NCBI GenBank assembly: GCA_964567745.1
Contig: CAZMNY010000002.1
Span: forward strand, 62,001 to 126,000
DNA length: 64,000 bases
DNA from: CAZMNY01 sp964567745
Lineage (GTDB): Bacteria > Planctomycetota > Planctomycetia > Pirellulales > Pirellulaceae
Direction: 5' to 3'
Translations under genes and position numbers: made by a program
The notes under the pieces: model-generated
Seen by the model: only the letters and a program-made list of their open reading frames with translations
What the model was told of the DNA's origin: nothing
Databases searched by the model: none
Shown: positions 43,479 through 52,633 of the stretch, in pieces
Position numbering within the stretch: the stretch's first letter is position 1
Layout of the letters: each line of letters begins with the position of its first letter

Positions 43479-45290
43479 CTATGTGGTCGAGTCGGCTTCG
43501 GCGATCTGTTCCTGCAACTCGAGCCAACGCTCTTCGGCTTCCCCCAACTCGGCATTCACCGCGGCGGCTTCGTTGTGAATCCTCAACGCCTCCTCCGCGT
43601 CAGTTTCCTGCAGCAATTCAGCGTTGAGTTGTTTTGCTTGCTCGTCGAGCCTCGCTACTTTTCGCTCGACGTTGCGGATCTCCTTTTGCAGCTTTCGCTG
43701 ATCTCGCTGCGAGGCGCGGTGGTCAGATTTTGGCGGTTTGCGACCGTGCTGCTGCTTTAATTTACTCGCCTTCAGTTGACGCTCGCCCTCGTCGATTTCT
43801 TTGTTGATCGAGTACAAGTAAGCATCATAGTTGCCGATGTAGTTCTTGGCTCGACCATCGCGAACCTCGATCACCGACGAGGCGACGCGCTGCATGAAAT
43901 AGCGATCGTGGGCTGTGAAAATCACAGTGCCTTTGTAAACGAGCAGCGCCTGCATGAGGGCTTCAGCCGTCTCGACGTCCAAGTGGTTGCCCGGTTCGTC
44001 GAGCACGAGAATGTTGTACGTTCCCAGCAGCAACCCAGCGAGGCAAAGCCGCGCGCGTTCGCCGCCCGACAGGACCGCGATTTTTTTCTTCACGTGTGAA
44101 TCGCGAAATAGCAAGGCGCCGGCAAGCGCGAGGATATGCTGTTTGCTCGTCCCCGCCTCGGCTTTGTACTCGAGGTAGTCTAGGACCGTTTGCTGTTCCG
44201 GCAAACTCGTGTATACGTGTTGGGCATAGGTGCCGATTTCACAGTGATGCCCCCACCGCACCTCGCCGTCAAGTGGATCGAGCGAGCCGACAAGCGTTCG
44301 GAGCAGAGTCGTCTTTCCCTGTCCGTTGTCTCCGACGATTGCCGTTCGCGAGCCGTGTTCGATTTCCAGTTCGATACCGCTTGCGATGCTCAGTTTCTCA
44401 CCGGCCTCAAGACGATATCCCATGTCCAGATTTTTGCAGCGCACGGCCGGTCCCTGCCGAGGCTGAACGATGGGAGCTCGAACATGAGCGATCGCTTCGT
44501 CACCGGCAATCTCCGTCGTCTGCAGACGATCGAGTTGCTTCTGTTTTGAACGCGCTTGGCTGGCCGTATTCGCGCCGGCTCGGTTCTTGGCAATGAACTT
44601 CTGCAGCTGCTTCTGTTTGGCGATCACGGTCGCATTGACTTTTTCATCGTGGGCGCGGCGTTCCTCTTGATATTCCAAGAACTCGTCGATCTTTCCGGGA
44701 TACATCGTCAGCTTGCCCAGGGAAAGGTCGAGCGTATGGGTGCACGTCGCCGATAGAAACGCGCGATCGTGCGAAACGATCAAGCAAGCCTGCCGAAATC
44801 CGCGGAGAAAATGCTCGAGCAGAATCTGAGTCCGCAGGTCGAGAAAGTTTGTCGGTTCGTCGAGCAACAGCAGATTGGGTTCGTGGAGCAACAAGGCCGC
44901 CAGCTTGACTCGCGTCTGCCAGCCGCCGGACAACTGAGACACGGGGCCCTCGAGATAGGCGCCCTTCAATTCGAACTGCCCCGCGATCTCGCCGCACTTC
45001 CAATCGGGCTGGCCGCTGTCGCGCATAAGAAAATCGAGTGCCGATTCGTTGGGCTCAAACGGATCGTGCTGCCGCAAATAGCCGATTCTCAAGTCGGGAT
45101 GCTTGACGATCTCCCCCGCTTCCAATTCCTCATCATCCAAGAGAACCTTGAGGAGCGTCGACTTGCCCGCGCCATTTCGTCCCACAAAACCGACTTTGAC
45201 GTCGTCAATCAACGTCGCCTCGGCCCCATCCAATAGAACCTGCTCGCCGTAGCTCTTATGCGCGTCGCGTATTTGAATCAAAACTGCCAT
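43479..45290 (-). CDS. ABC-F family ATPase (Uup/YheS-like)
   Basis: 603 aa with two ABC domains and no membrane spans. First domain: Walker A GRNGAGKST, signature LSGGWQTRVKLAAL, Walker B LLLLDEPTNFLD. Second domain: GDNGQGKTT, LSGGERARLCLAGL, ILVLDEPGNHLD. The linker between the domains is about 80 residues long and highly charged. A C-terminal coiled coil (LQKEIRNVERKVARLDEQAK) is Uup-like. ABC-F proteins act on ribosomes or in DNA metabolism rather than in transport. The second Walker B reads DEPGNHLD where DEPTNHLD is usual. It is monocistronic. Confidence 0.92.
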   Translation of the reverse strand: MAVLIQIRDAHKSYGEQVLLDGAEATLIDDVKVGFVGRNGAGKSTLLKVLLDDEELEAGEIVKHPDLRIGYLRQHDPFEPNESALDFLMRDSGQPDWKCGEIAGQFELKGAYLEGPVSQLSGGWQTRVKLAALLLHEPNLLLLDEPTNFLDLRTQILLEHFLRGFRQACLIVSHDRAFLSATCTHTLDLSLGKLTMYPGKIDEFLEYQEERRAHDEKVNATVIAKQKQLQKFIAKNRAGANTASQARSKQKQLDRLQTTEIAGDEAIAHVRAPIVQPRQGPAVRCKNLDMGYRLEAGEKLSIASGIELEIEHGSRTAIVGDNGQGKTTLLRTLVGSLDPLDGEVRWGHHCEIGTYAQHVYTSLPEQQTVLDYLEYKAEAGTSKQHILALAGALLFRDSHVKKKIAVLSGGERARLCLAGLLLGTYNILVLDEPGNHLDVETAEALMQALLVYKGTVIFTAHDRYFMQRVASSVIEVRDGRAKNYIGNYDAYLYSINKEIDEGERQLKASKLKQQHGRKPPKSDHRASQRDQRKLQKEIRNVERKVARLDEQAKQLNAELLQETDAEEALRIHNEAAAVNAELGEAEERWLELQEQIAEADSTT

Positions 45291-45459
45291 ATCAAACTGC
45301 CATCATTGCCTTTTCGAGTTGCGAGTTCCGCAAGCAGCGATGGTAGAGAGACAAGTCGTTTTGGTAAAGAGCGGGGCGTCTCGCCCAGAGCAAGGGGAGG
45401 TGACAATTGTTTGGCGGCTGGTCGATTCGCCTCCACGCACCAGCTGAGGTCTGGTGAGT

Positions 45460-46291
45460 TTAGTCCCACCACCAATTGGGCTTACTGTTCTCGATCAACT
45501 GGTATTGCCTGGCCAGTTTGCCGTTGTCATCCGGCAGAAGGTTGTCGCGCTGGAAGGCTTGCTCAGGCCGAATCGAAACGCCTCCGCCGGCGGGCGCGAA
45601 CATGCGATTGCCCTTCCAGACGACATTGACCGCGCAGGGCACTTGGGTCGGCGCTGGTAAAGTCTCGACGGAAAACCGGCTCTCGTCCGCAAAGATTCCC
45701 AACCTCCACCCGGCTCGACCGTAGAGGTCCTACTTGCGAATGTGGGCCGCGGCAATGGCGAGATCGATCAGGTTTCGCAATTCCAAAGGCGCGAAGCGCG
45801 ACGACCAAGTCCTCCAGATGTAGCACTGGGCTGCCGCTCTTGGCACCCCGGGCTCGACCCGATGGATCGTCGACCCAAGCTTCGGCCGGCCCGGCAATGA
45901 TGATGTCGCGCGATTTGGGCAAATAGAAAACGTATTGAATGCGCTGCAGACCGGCCAGATGAGCCATAACTTGGTTTGGCGCTTTGCCTGCATCCAGCGA
46001 CTTGCGTACAGCGGCCCTGAGCCGCACCAACGAGATTTTTCGCAAGGGCGAAGTTGAGAATACATCAGCATCAATCGCCTCGCCCCGAGCGGCCGCTTCG
46101 GCGACTAACGCGGCCGCAACGCGAGGACGCATCGCGGGAAAACGCTTGACGCTCAAGATACCGTCCGCATCGATCGCCACGCCGAAAGTCGGCAACTGCA
46201 CGACTGACGCCGGCTGCGCCCGCACCGATTGCGTGTTCGCGATGCACAGCACAGCCAAACAGAGCAACGACCATCGTTTAATGCATATCAT
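45460..46291 (-). pseudogene. DUF1598-family relic (frameshift, stop codon, internal deletion)
   Basis: From the ATG at 46291, a signal peptide (WSLLCLAVLCIANTQSVRA) and the DUF1598 N-terminal half can be read: FGVAIDADGILSVKRF, KISLVRLRAAVRKSLDAGK and HLEDLVVALRAFG. Near 45780 the reading frame must shift to continue as LELRNLIDLAIAAAHIRK. That is followed by a TAG at 45730-45732, then DLYGRAGWRLGIFADESRF and APAGGGVSIRPEQAFQRDN to a normal end at 45460. Family members are about twice this length, so most of the middle has been lost. The gene cannot give a functional protein. Confidence 0.78.
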
Positions 46292-46499
46292 GAAAATCCT
46301 TCCGGCGGCGGACGTTTGTTCCGCAATTGTATCGAGCCGATCAGTCGGCTGGCAATTAAAGCCATCTCTCAAGCAAAGCCTTCGAGTCGATTGCGCTCGC
46401 CGCACAGCTTGATATTGACAGAAACTCGCATGGGCCTACATGATGAGCAGCGGTGCCTGAGCGTTCTCCGTTCCCTCATGAGTCCGTTGGTTTCTCGGC

Positions 46500-47318
46500 A
46501 TGCAAAATCTGCAAGCAAAACGAGCGGCAATTACCGGCGCCGCATCGGGCATTGGCAGGGCAATCGCGATCGCGATCGAGCTTGCCAAGGCGGACATCGG
46601 CCGAGCGATCGATAGCATGCTAGCGAGCTGGCCCGAAATCGACGTGCTTGTCAACAACGCCGGAGTCGCTTATCGAGGCAACTCGGCGGAGATGATGCAA
46701 GCGGACTGGGAAAGGCTGCTGGTGATCAACCTGTTGGCGCCCATTCAAATTTGCCAACGGTTATTGCCGGTTCTGTTATGCCGTCCGGAAGCCCATGTGG
46801 TCAATGTGTCGAGCATGCTCGGGCTCTGCGGCTTCCCGAAGTTTTCGGCGTACTCCGCTTCCAAGTTCGGTTTGGTTGGATATACCGAATCGCTGCGAAT
46901 GGAACATATTCGCAGCCAGATTGGAGTCAGTGCGGTATGTCCCGGTTTCGTGCTCACTCCCTTTATTGACTCCGTACCGACCGCTGGCGGTGGGCGACGA
47001 CAAAAGCCTCCTCCTCGCTGGTTCTGCACAACGGCCGAGACGGTTGCGAAAAAGACAGTCAAAGCGATTCGTCGAGACCGAGGCGTGGTCGTGGTGACTC
47101 CGCTCGCGCAGCTAACTTGGCGTCTCAAGCGATTCATTCCCGCTGTGTTCGAATTACCGAAGCTACTCTGGGATCGACGCCACGATCCGCCGAAAGACGA
47201 AGCCGAAATCCGCCGCGCCAACGAGTTAGCGGGTTGGACCTCATCGGCCACGGATTCCCAGTCCAACGACCAGTCGACCGCCGCTTCAGACCGATCTGAC
47301 GTCGCCAAAGTTGCTTGA
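46500..47318 (+). CDS. Short-chain dehydrogenase/reductase with internal deletion
   Basis: 272 aa of SDR fold. The nucleotide start AAITGAASGIGRAIAIAIEL is followed directly by DSMLASWPEIDVLVNNAGVA. The NNAG motif comes near residue 62 rather than the usual 85-90. About 25-35 residues that form strands beta-2/beta-3 and part of the coenzyme-binding site are missing, in frame. The catalytic Ser (VNVSSMLG), Tyr and Lys (YSASK) remain. The C-terminal part is rich in basic residues. It is probably inactive or altered in coenzyme binding. No operon partner is present. Confidence 0.75.
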   Translation: MQNLQAKRAAITGAASGIGRAIAIAIELAKADIGRAIDSMLASWPEIDVLVNNAGVAYRGNSAEMMQADWERLLVINLLAPIQICQRLLPVLLCRPEAHVVNVSSMLGLCGFPKFSAYSASKFGLVGYTESLRMEHIRSQIGVSAVCPGFVLTPFIDSVPTAGGGRRQKPPPRWFCTTAETVAKKTVKAIRRDRGVVVVTPLAQLTWRLKRFIPAVFELPKLLWDRRHDPPKDEAEIRRANELAGWTSSATDSQSNDQSTAASDRSDVAKVA

Positions 47319-47684
47319 ACGCAGCACTAGTTCGCAACCGGTTGCTTGGTCGCGGCGCAGGAAGCCAGAACGATGAATCGCTGGTTGCGACCCATCCATG
47401 CGCCAAGTGCGGTCACCGCTAAAGTCACGAGGGCGTGCACAACGCCCCGAAACCAGACGTTGCCGTACCGAAGGCAAAGCTGTGCGGCGTTTTCTGACAA
47501 CAACTCCTCTCGGCCGCAGCGTAGCCATCCGTGTTTCTTCGGATCCAAATTGTTCAGCAAGAAACAAAGAAACGAGCCGCCTCTTCCTCGACGCGTCGAG
47601 GGCTCTGGAGAGGCCGAAACGCTATTCGAAAAAAGCCCCCTCTCCCCCGGCCCTCTCCCCCAAATCATCCGCGAATATGCATTC

Positions 47685-47738
47685 GCGAAATGGGAACATG
47701 TTAGCGCGGACGATTCGGGTCCGAGGGGGCACGCGCAA
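47685..47738 (+). repeat. Second intergenic repeat family, copy 2
   Basis: Shares the tract CATGTTAGCGCGGACGATTC and then GAGGGGGCACGCGCA with 33551-33607, with a few changes around GGG. It lies next to a hairpin and C-rich runs, and outside any gene. Confidence 0.8.
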
Positions 47739-48189
47739 GCGATTCGCGTCCTTCAATGGCGGCGCTTGCGGCTAAGCCTCAAGAACTTCCCCTGGGCTGT
47801 TGTTCTGAGCACGAAGCAACGCCCGCTGGATGTCGATTGAGGACACTTAGCTCCTGATATCCGGTATCTCAAACTGGTGTTCGAGATCCGCTTGGTGATG
47901 TACATCGGCCCGATTCTGGGGTATCAAGGAAACTAATCTGCCAAGCGAGTCGGACCGGAAATCGGGATTTCACCGCGCGTCTCACTCCCCCCTGCCAAGC
48001 CAGGCGATTCACCCCCCACCTATGCGGTCTCGGCTTGGATCCTGATAGGAAACTGACTCACGTGCTCGCCAAATCCGCCCGATACGCTTCCATAGCAACC
48101 GGTCCAGCCAGACTGATCGGCGGCGACGGCAATGCAGCAGCGCAAGCGGCAAGCGACCAGCAAGCTCGCCTTGGATTCAGGTTTGATGC

Positions 48190-48195
48190 AGGAGG
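48190..48195 (+). promoter_or_regulatory. Ribosome-binding site AGGAGG
   Basis: Six bases before the GTG at 48202; supports that unusual start for the methyltransferase gene. Confidence 0.75.
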
Positions 48196-48201
48196 TGTTT
48201 T

Positions 48202-48921
48202 GTGAAGTACGATTCTGTTTATTCCAAAGCAGCGGAAGCGGCGACATACCTCGGACGCTATGTGCTTCGATACAAGAACGCTGAACTGCGATTGTTGCTA
48301 GACGCAATCGAAGACGGTTCTCGAGTGCTCGACTTCGGCTGTAATGACGGCTGGGTCAGTAGACGTGTTAAGACGCATCGTCCGAATTGCGATGTCAGCG
48401 GCGCGGACATTAACCCGGCCGCGCTCGAGACCGCTCGTCGACGCCAAGGCGGCATCCAGTATTTTGACGCTCGCAATGGCGACCTCGAAGGCAAGACGTT
48501 TGATGTCGTCATTTTGTCGCACGTCCTAGAGCATGTGTACGAGCGACATGAACTGCTCGACCGCGTCCACAGCTTGATCGCACCGGGAGGCCGTCTTGTC
48601 GTTTCGGTTCCCCAAGAGCGAATTCGCGGCGACTCGACCTTGCTGCCCTGGGCGTCCAACGTATTGCGTGGACGATTCGTCAATCCGCACGTCGTCGTCC
48701 TGCGTCACAAAGCTCTCGAAAAACTACTCAACTCAGCCGGCTTTGAAATCGACTGCAGCACCTACACCAACTTGATCTGGCCCAGCGTTTCGCAAAGCTG
48801 GAGCTTGCAGTCGCATAGCCTGATCGTTCAAGCTCGGCGACTCCCTGAGGCCCCCCAACCGACTCAGCTCGACGCGGCGGAACCGAACGGTCGCCCAGCG
48901 CTGGGTGTTGAAAGCACTTAA
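48202..48921 (+). CDS. Class I SAM-dependent methyltransferase
   Basis: 239 aa starting with GTG at 48202, backed by AGGAGG. The SAM-binding motif VLDFGCNDGWVSRRV lies at residues 42-56 (motif I), ADINPAALETARR follows, and VVILSHVLEHVYE is motif II-like. Motif III is IAPGGRLVVSVPQ. These are the marks of a UbiE/BioC-like methyltransferase. The substrate is unknown; many such proteins methylate small molecules or sugars. A Pro/Ala-rich tail follows the domain. It is convergent with msrP, with about 50 bases between. Confidence 0.87.
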   Translation: MKYDSVYSKAAEAATYLGRYVLRYKNAELRLLLDAIEDGSRVLDFGCNDGWVSRRVKTHRPNCDVSGADINPAALETARRRQGGIQYFDARNGDLEGKTFDVVILSHVLEHVYERHELLDRVHSLIAPGGRLVVSVPQERIRGDSTLLPWASNVLRGRFVNPHVVVLRHKALEKLLNSAGFEIDCSTYTNLIWPSVSQSWSLQSHSLIVQARRLPEAPQPTQLDAAEPNGRPALGVEST

Positions 48922-48972
48922 GCGGGTTGCCAGGAGCTGGCAGATTGCCAATTCGACCGAATCGGCACCGAG

Positions 48973-49968
48973 TCATTTGGCATAGAGTTGTGCGACTTGA
49001 GAGGCGTAGCCATTCAGGTAGACCGTGTCGATGATCTCGTCCGTTCCCAACATCCGTTCTTCGTGTTGAGGCCAGGGGCGCGGCACGCTGGGGTCGACGT
49101 TCGATTCGAACGGATAGGCGGCCGGCTTGATCGTCGACCAAAACGTCTCGGGCTGCTTGTCGACGAATTCAATGCTTTGAATCGACTTGGGCGATTTGTA
49201 GCCGTACTTCCACGGCACAACAATGCGAACTGGCGCGCCGTGCTGTTTCAGCAAAGGCTCGTCGTACACGCCGGTGGCCAGAAAAGTCAGGTCGTGCATC
49301 GCCTCGTCCAATCGTAATCCCTCGACGTAGGGCCAAGGGAAACTGTCATCGATTTGATTGACTGCCGCCTGCGGTCGGAGAAACGATGTGAATTTCACAT
49401 GCGATGCCGATGACAAAGGATCGGCGTCTTTGAGCAGAGCGTTGAGGGCCATGCCGGTCCAAGGAACAGCCATCGCCCAGCGCTCGACACATCGGTGGCG
49501 ATATTGTCTTTCACGAAATTGCGACCGGTAGCGATGAAACAATTGATCCAAGTCGAGCGTGATTGGGTTGCGGCAGAGCCCGGAGATTTTGATCGTCCAG
49601 GGCACCGGTTCGAACGGCTCAACATGACGCCAACACGATTTGAATCGACTGAACTCGTAGAAGTTGGTGAATCTCGCCGCCTCGGCTTGAAGCGTTTCAG
49701 CTCGGCCGTAACGGAAACCACGATCGGTCACGGCCGGATGGAGTTTCCACTTCGAGGCGATGTCGAGCAACTTAGGACTTCGCCCCGCCTTGACCACCTC
49801 ATCGTCTTCACCGCGACGGCCCCGCCACCAAATGCCCGCGGCCGCTGCTAAACCTAATCCGCCAGCGAGCCCCGTCGACTGCAACCAAAAACGCCTCGAA
49901 ACGAACTGACTCTGCGGCGTCATTTCCTTTTCGTTCGGTGAAAGCGAATCGTCTTGGTGACTGGCCAT
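48973..49968 (-). CDS. msrP: MsrP (YedY)-like molybdoenzyme, methionine-sulfoxide reductase subunit
   Basis: About 331 aa from the ATG at 49968; longer frames exist but this start leads into a Tat-like signal (VSRRFWLQSTGLAGGLGLAA). The molybdopterin ligand Cys lies in YRHRCVERWAMAVPWTG, as in E. coli MsrP. Other blocks are YRFPWKYGYKSPKSI-like (PWKYGYKSPKSIQSIEF) and AAYPFESNVDPSVPRPWPQ. MsrP repairs oxidised methionine in the periplasm with electrons from the membrane heme protein MsrQ. No msrQ gene is adjacent here, so its electron source is unknown. The family call is strong; the substrate is inferred. Confidence 0.9.
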   Translation of the reverse strand: MASHQDDSLSPNEKEMTPQSQFVSRRFWLQSTGLAGGLGLAAAAGIWWRGRRGEDDEVVKAGRSPKLLDIASKWKLHPAVTDRGFRYGRAETLQAEAARFTNFYEFSRFKSCWRHVEPFEPVPWTIKISGLCRNPITLDLDQLFHRYRSQFRERQYRHRCVERWAMAVPWTGMALNALLKDADPLSSASHVKFTSFLRPQAAVNQIDDSFPWPYVEGLRLDEAMHDLTFLATGVYDEPLLKQHGAPVRIVVPWKYGYKSPKSIQSIEFVDKQPETFWSTIKPAAYPFESNVDPSVPRPWPQHEERMLGTDEIIDTVYLNGYASQVAQLYAK

Positions 49969-50044
49969 CGTTTGTTCGCATTTGGGGCGATGTTTGAATA
50001 CAAGGTCTGGCATCGAACGCCGACTGTCGCTCGGTCCCCGAATC

Positions 50045-51340
50045 CTATCTGGTCAGGCGGCGAAAGTCGTCAAAAAAATTGGGATAGGTTTTCCGAGTGC
50101 AGTCGGGGTCGCGAATGACGACGCCCGGTGTTCGAAGGCCCACAAGCGACAGACTCATCGCCATTCGATGATCGTCGTACGTCTCTATTTCGGCGCCCAT
50201 CCGCTCCCCCGGTTCGATCGTCATGCCGTCCTCATGTTCGGTCACCTGAGCGCCAAGCTTCCTCAGCTCTCGCGCAAGGTCTCCAATGCGATCGGTCTCT
50301 TTGTGGCGATTATGGGCGACTCCGCGGATCGTCGTAGGACCCTCGGCGAACAGAGCCACCGCGGCGATCGTCTGAACCGTATCGCTGATGGCGTTCATGT
50401 TGACGTCGATGCCCACCAGCGGACCGCTGCGTGAAAGCGTGATCCCATCTCTTCCGTACTCGACGTGACAACCCATCTGCTCGAGACACTCGCAAAAGCC
50501 AACATCACCTTGCAGCGAATGACGAGAAAGCCCCTTAACGGTCACGCTTCCGCCAACGACGGCAGCCGCCGCCCAAAAATAACTGGCAGCCGAAGCATCG
50601 GGTTCGATTGCGTATTGTCGAGCCTGATAGGACTGAGGCGCCGGTACGCGAAAACGACTGGAACTGGGTTGCTCAGCGGAAACACCAAACTCAGCCATCA
50701 CCGCCAGCGTCATTTCAACGTAGGGCTTCGAAACCAGTTCGCCGACGACATCCAGTTGAACACCCTCTAACGCCAGAGGCGCTGCCATTAACAGCCCGCT
50801 CAGATACTGGCTCGAGATATCGCCTTTGACAGATACCGCGCCGCCACAACTTCGCTCGGAATGCAAGACAACAGGCGGACAGCCATTGCCGTTCTCGGCG
50901 CTCGCGTCAGCGCCCAAACCACGCAGTGCGATCAGCAGATCCTCGATCGGCCGTTCGCGCATGCGAGCAACGCCATCGAGCCGATAGTCTCCACCGGCGA
51001 TCGCCAACATGGCGGTCAGAAAGCGAACCGTCGTGCCGCTGTTGGCGACGAAGATCGTCTTGTCGCACGGCCGAAAGGCGCTAGCGATTCCCTTGACGCG
51101 AAATCGGCAAAGGTCCGTCGCCGAACCGACATCGAGAAGCCTCTCCACGCCGACGCCGAGCTCACTCAGCGCCTCGATCATGACGTGCGTATCTTCTGAC
51201 TCCAGCACTCCCGTCAATTCGGACTCGCCGGTCGCCGCGGCCGCGCACAGCAGGGCGCGATTCGTTATACTCTTCGATCCGGGCGGACGAATCTGACCGT
51301 TCAACGGGCCGGCCGCCGGTGCGATCTCAATGCAACTCAA
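50045..51340 (-). CDS. aroA: 3-phosphoshikimate 1-carboxyvinyltransferase (EPSP synthase)
   Basis: 431 aa. Catalyses transfer of enolpyruvate from PEP to shikimate 3-phosphate in aromatic amino-acid synthesis, in the cytoplasm. The motif PPGSKSITNRAL begins at residue 19, SGTTVRFLTAMLA lies near residue 100, and SSQYLSGLLMAAPLA near residue 175. The near-C-terminal block reads HNRHKETDRIGDLA, where the usual family consensus is LRVKESDR. ETYDDHRMAMSLS holds the catalytic Glu and the DHR. The extended insert AHNRH before KETDR is slightly unusual but present in planctomycete enzymes. It is downstream of a PQQ-propeller gene, with 21 bases between them. Confidence 0.95.
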   Translation of the reverse strand: MSCIEIAPAAGPLNGQIRPPGSKSITNRALLCAAAATGESELTGVLESEDTHVMIEALSELGVGVERLLDVGSATDLCRFRVKGIASAFRPCDKTIFVANSGTTVRFLTAMLAIAGGDYRLDGVARMRERPIEDLLIALRGLGADASAENGNGCPPVVLHSERSCGGAVSVKGDISSQYLSGLLMAAPLALEGVQLDVVGELVSKPYVEMTLAVMAEFGVSAEQPSSSRFRVPAPQSYQARQYAIEPDASAASYFWAAAAVVGGSVTVKGLSRHSLQGDVGFCECLEQMGCHVEYGRDGITLSRSGPLVGIDVNMNAISDTVQTIAAVALFAEGPTTIRGVAHNRHKETDRIGDLARELRKLGAQVTEHEDGMTIEPGERMGAEIETYDDHRMAMSLSLVGLRTPGVVIRDPDCTRKTYPNFFDDFRRLTR

Positions 51341-51361
51341 CGAATAGCGTCCTGAGACAGT

Positions 51362-52567
51362 TTAGTTCGACGAGATTTTCCAAAGTTTCGTCGCACTGCG
51401 AATGTAGAGCGAATCACCAGCGACCGCCGGCGACGCCAAGATGCCTTCTCCCGTTTCAAAATCAAAAGCGATCTTTGCTTTCGTTTTGCTGCGGGCATCG
51501 ACAACGAACACACGGCCATCTTGGTTCACCGCATAAAGATGACCATTGGCTAAGACGGGTGTCGCCCAAAACGTCCCACGCAGCCGCTGCTGCCAGAGGA
51601 TATCCCCATTGCTGCGGTCGGCACATGTCACCACGCCGGCTCGGCTGAGTGCATAGACTCGGTCGTCGCCAATGACGGGGCTGGCAGGATTCGGGTTCAC
51701 TCGATTCGACTCCCAAACGATTTCGGGCGAGTTGGAGTCATCGGGGACGCTGAGAACGGTCAGTCCGTTCGACGGCAAGTAGACCAAGCCGGGCGCCGTC
51801 GATGCCGACGAGACCGTTTGGCAGGGCTGCTTGTATTCCCACACTTGCGCGCCGGTTTGAGGATCGTGCGCCGTGAGGCCCGTTCCGGATTGCAGCAAGA
51901 CGGTGTATTTCTTTCGATCGCTGCTAGGCATTGCAATCGGCGAGGACCAGTTCGCCATCGCCGGCCTTTTCACTCGCCACTTGGTCTCGCCGGTCCGTTT
52001 GTCGAGACTCGCCGCAAACGAATCGCCCTGGTTTTCAATTTGTACGACGACGGTGTTGTCGACGACGAGCGGCGACGCGGCCATTCCGACATCATTCCCC
52101 GCCTTGGGATAATCGTGGGCCAGGCCTCGGTACCATTGCAGGTTGCCGTCCAGGTCAAGGCAGATCAGGTCGTTCGAAGAATAGAACGCATAGATTCGCT
52201 CGCCATCGCTAGCCGGCGAAGGTGCCGCGACTGCGCTGGTGGGATGAGTCGCAGTGCGTCCAGTCGCCCAAAATTCACGACGCCACAGCAGCTCGCCCGT
52301 CTTCTCGCTGTAGGCCACGACAAGCAAACGGTTCTGCTTGACGCCTTCGTTGGCGGTCAAGATCACTCGGCCATCGACAATGACGGGACTTGAGACGCCG
52401 CGGCCAGGCGTATCGATCGACCAGGTGACGTCCTTACTCTTGCTCCATTTGACCGGCGGAGTTCCCGACGAGGCACCGGCGCCATCAAGTCCGCGAAACC
52501 TCAGCCAATCGGCCCCACATGTGCAGAGCGAAACGACGGCGATTGTAAAGCAGATGGCTCGAGTCAT
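51362..52567 (-). CDS. Secreted PQQ-like beta-propeller repeat protein
   Basis: 401 aa with a signal peptide (AICFTIAVVSLCTCGA) and at least seven blades of the PQQ/WD-like type (DGRVILTANEG, DNTVVVQIENQG, DDRVYALSRAGV, NGHLYAVNQDGRVFVVDAR). The first residues WLRFRGLDGAGASSGTP are typical of planctomycete exported propellers. No quinoprotein dehydrogenase motif was seen, so it is likely a binding protein. Its neighbours are aroA on one side and a secreted sensor-like protein on the other; no shared pathway is suggested. Confidence 0.85.
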   Translation of the reverse strand: MTRAICFTIAVVSLCTCGADWLRFRGLDGAGASSGTPPVKWSKSKDVTWSIDTPGRGVSSPVIVDGRVILTANEGVKQNRLLVVAYSEKTGELLWRREFWATGRTATHPTSAVAAPSPASDGERIYAFYSSNDLICLDLDGNLQWYRGLAHDYPKAGNDVGMAASPLVVDNTVVVQIENQGDSFAASLDKRTGETKWRVKRPAMANWSSPIAMPSSDRKKYTVLLQSGTGLTAHDPQTGAQVWEYKQPCQTVSSASTAPGLVYLPSNGLTVLSVPDDSNSPEIVWESNRVNPNPASPVIGDDRVYALSRAGVVTCADRSNGDILWQQRLRGTFWATPVLANGHLYAVNQDGRVFVVDARSKTKAKIAFDFETGEGILASPAVAGDSLYIRSATKLWKISSN

Positions 52568-52633
52568 GGTAAGGCTCTACTTCCTTAAGGATGCTTCCGA
52601 TTCAACAACGTTCAGACGCGCAATGGATTGCCG

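Larger units (their letters stand above)
47319..48201. other. Long intergenic region with repeat and hairpins
   Basis: 883 bases without a gene I can support. It holds C-rich CCCTCTCCCC runs (47637-47660) and a 7-bp hairpin (CGCGAAT..ATTCGCG, 47670-47687). It also holds the second copy of the repeat shared with 33551 (47685-47738). Short frames on the minus strand near 47327 have no motif. The last part should hold the promoter of the methyltransferase gene. Confidence 0.55.

Noticed and set aside
47327..47668. 113-codon minus-strand frame in the 47-48 kb gap
   Set aside because: Part is a C-rich run that reads as low-complexity and there is no family signal; left as intergenic.
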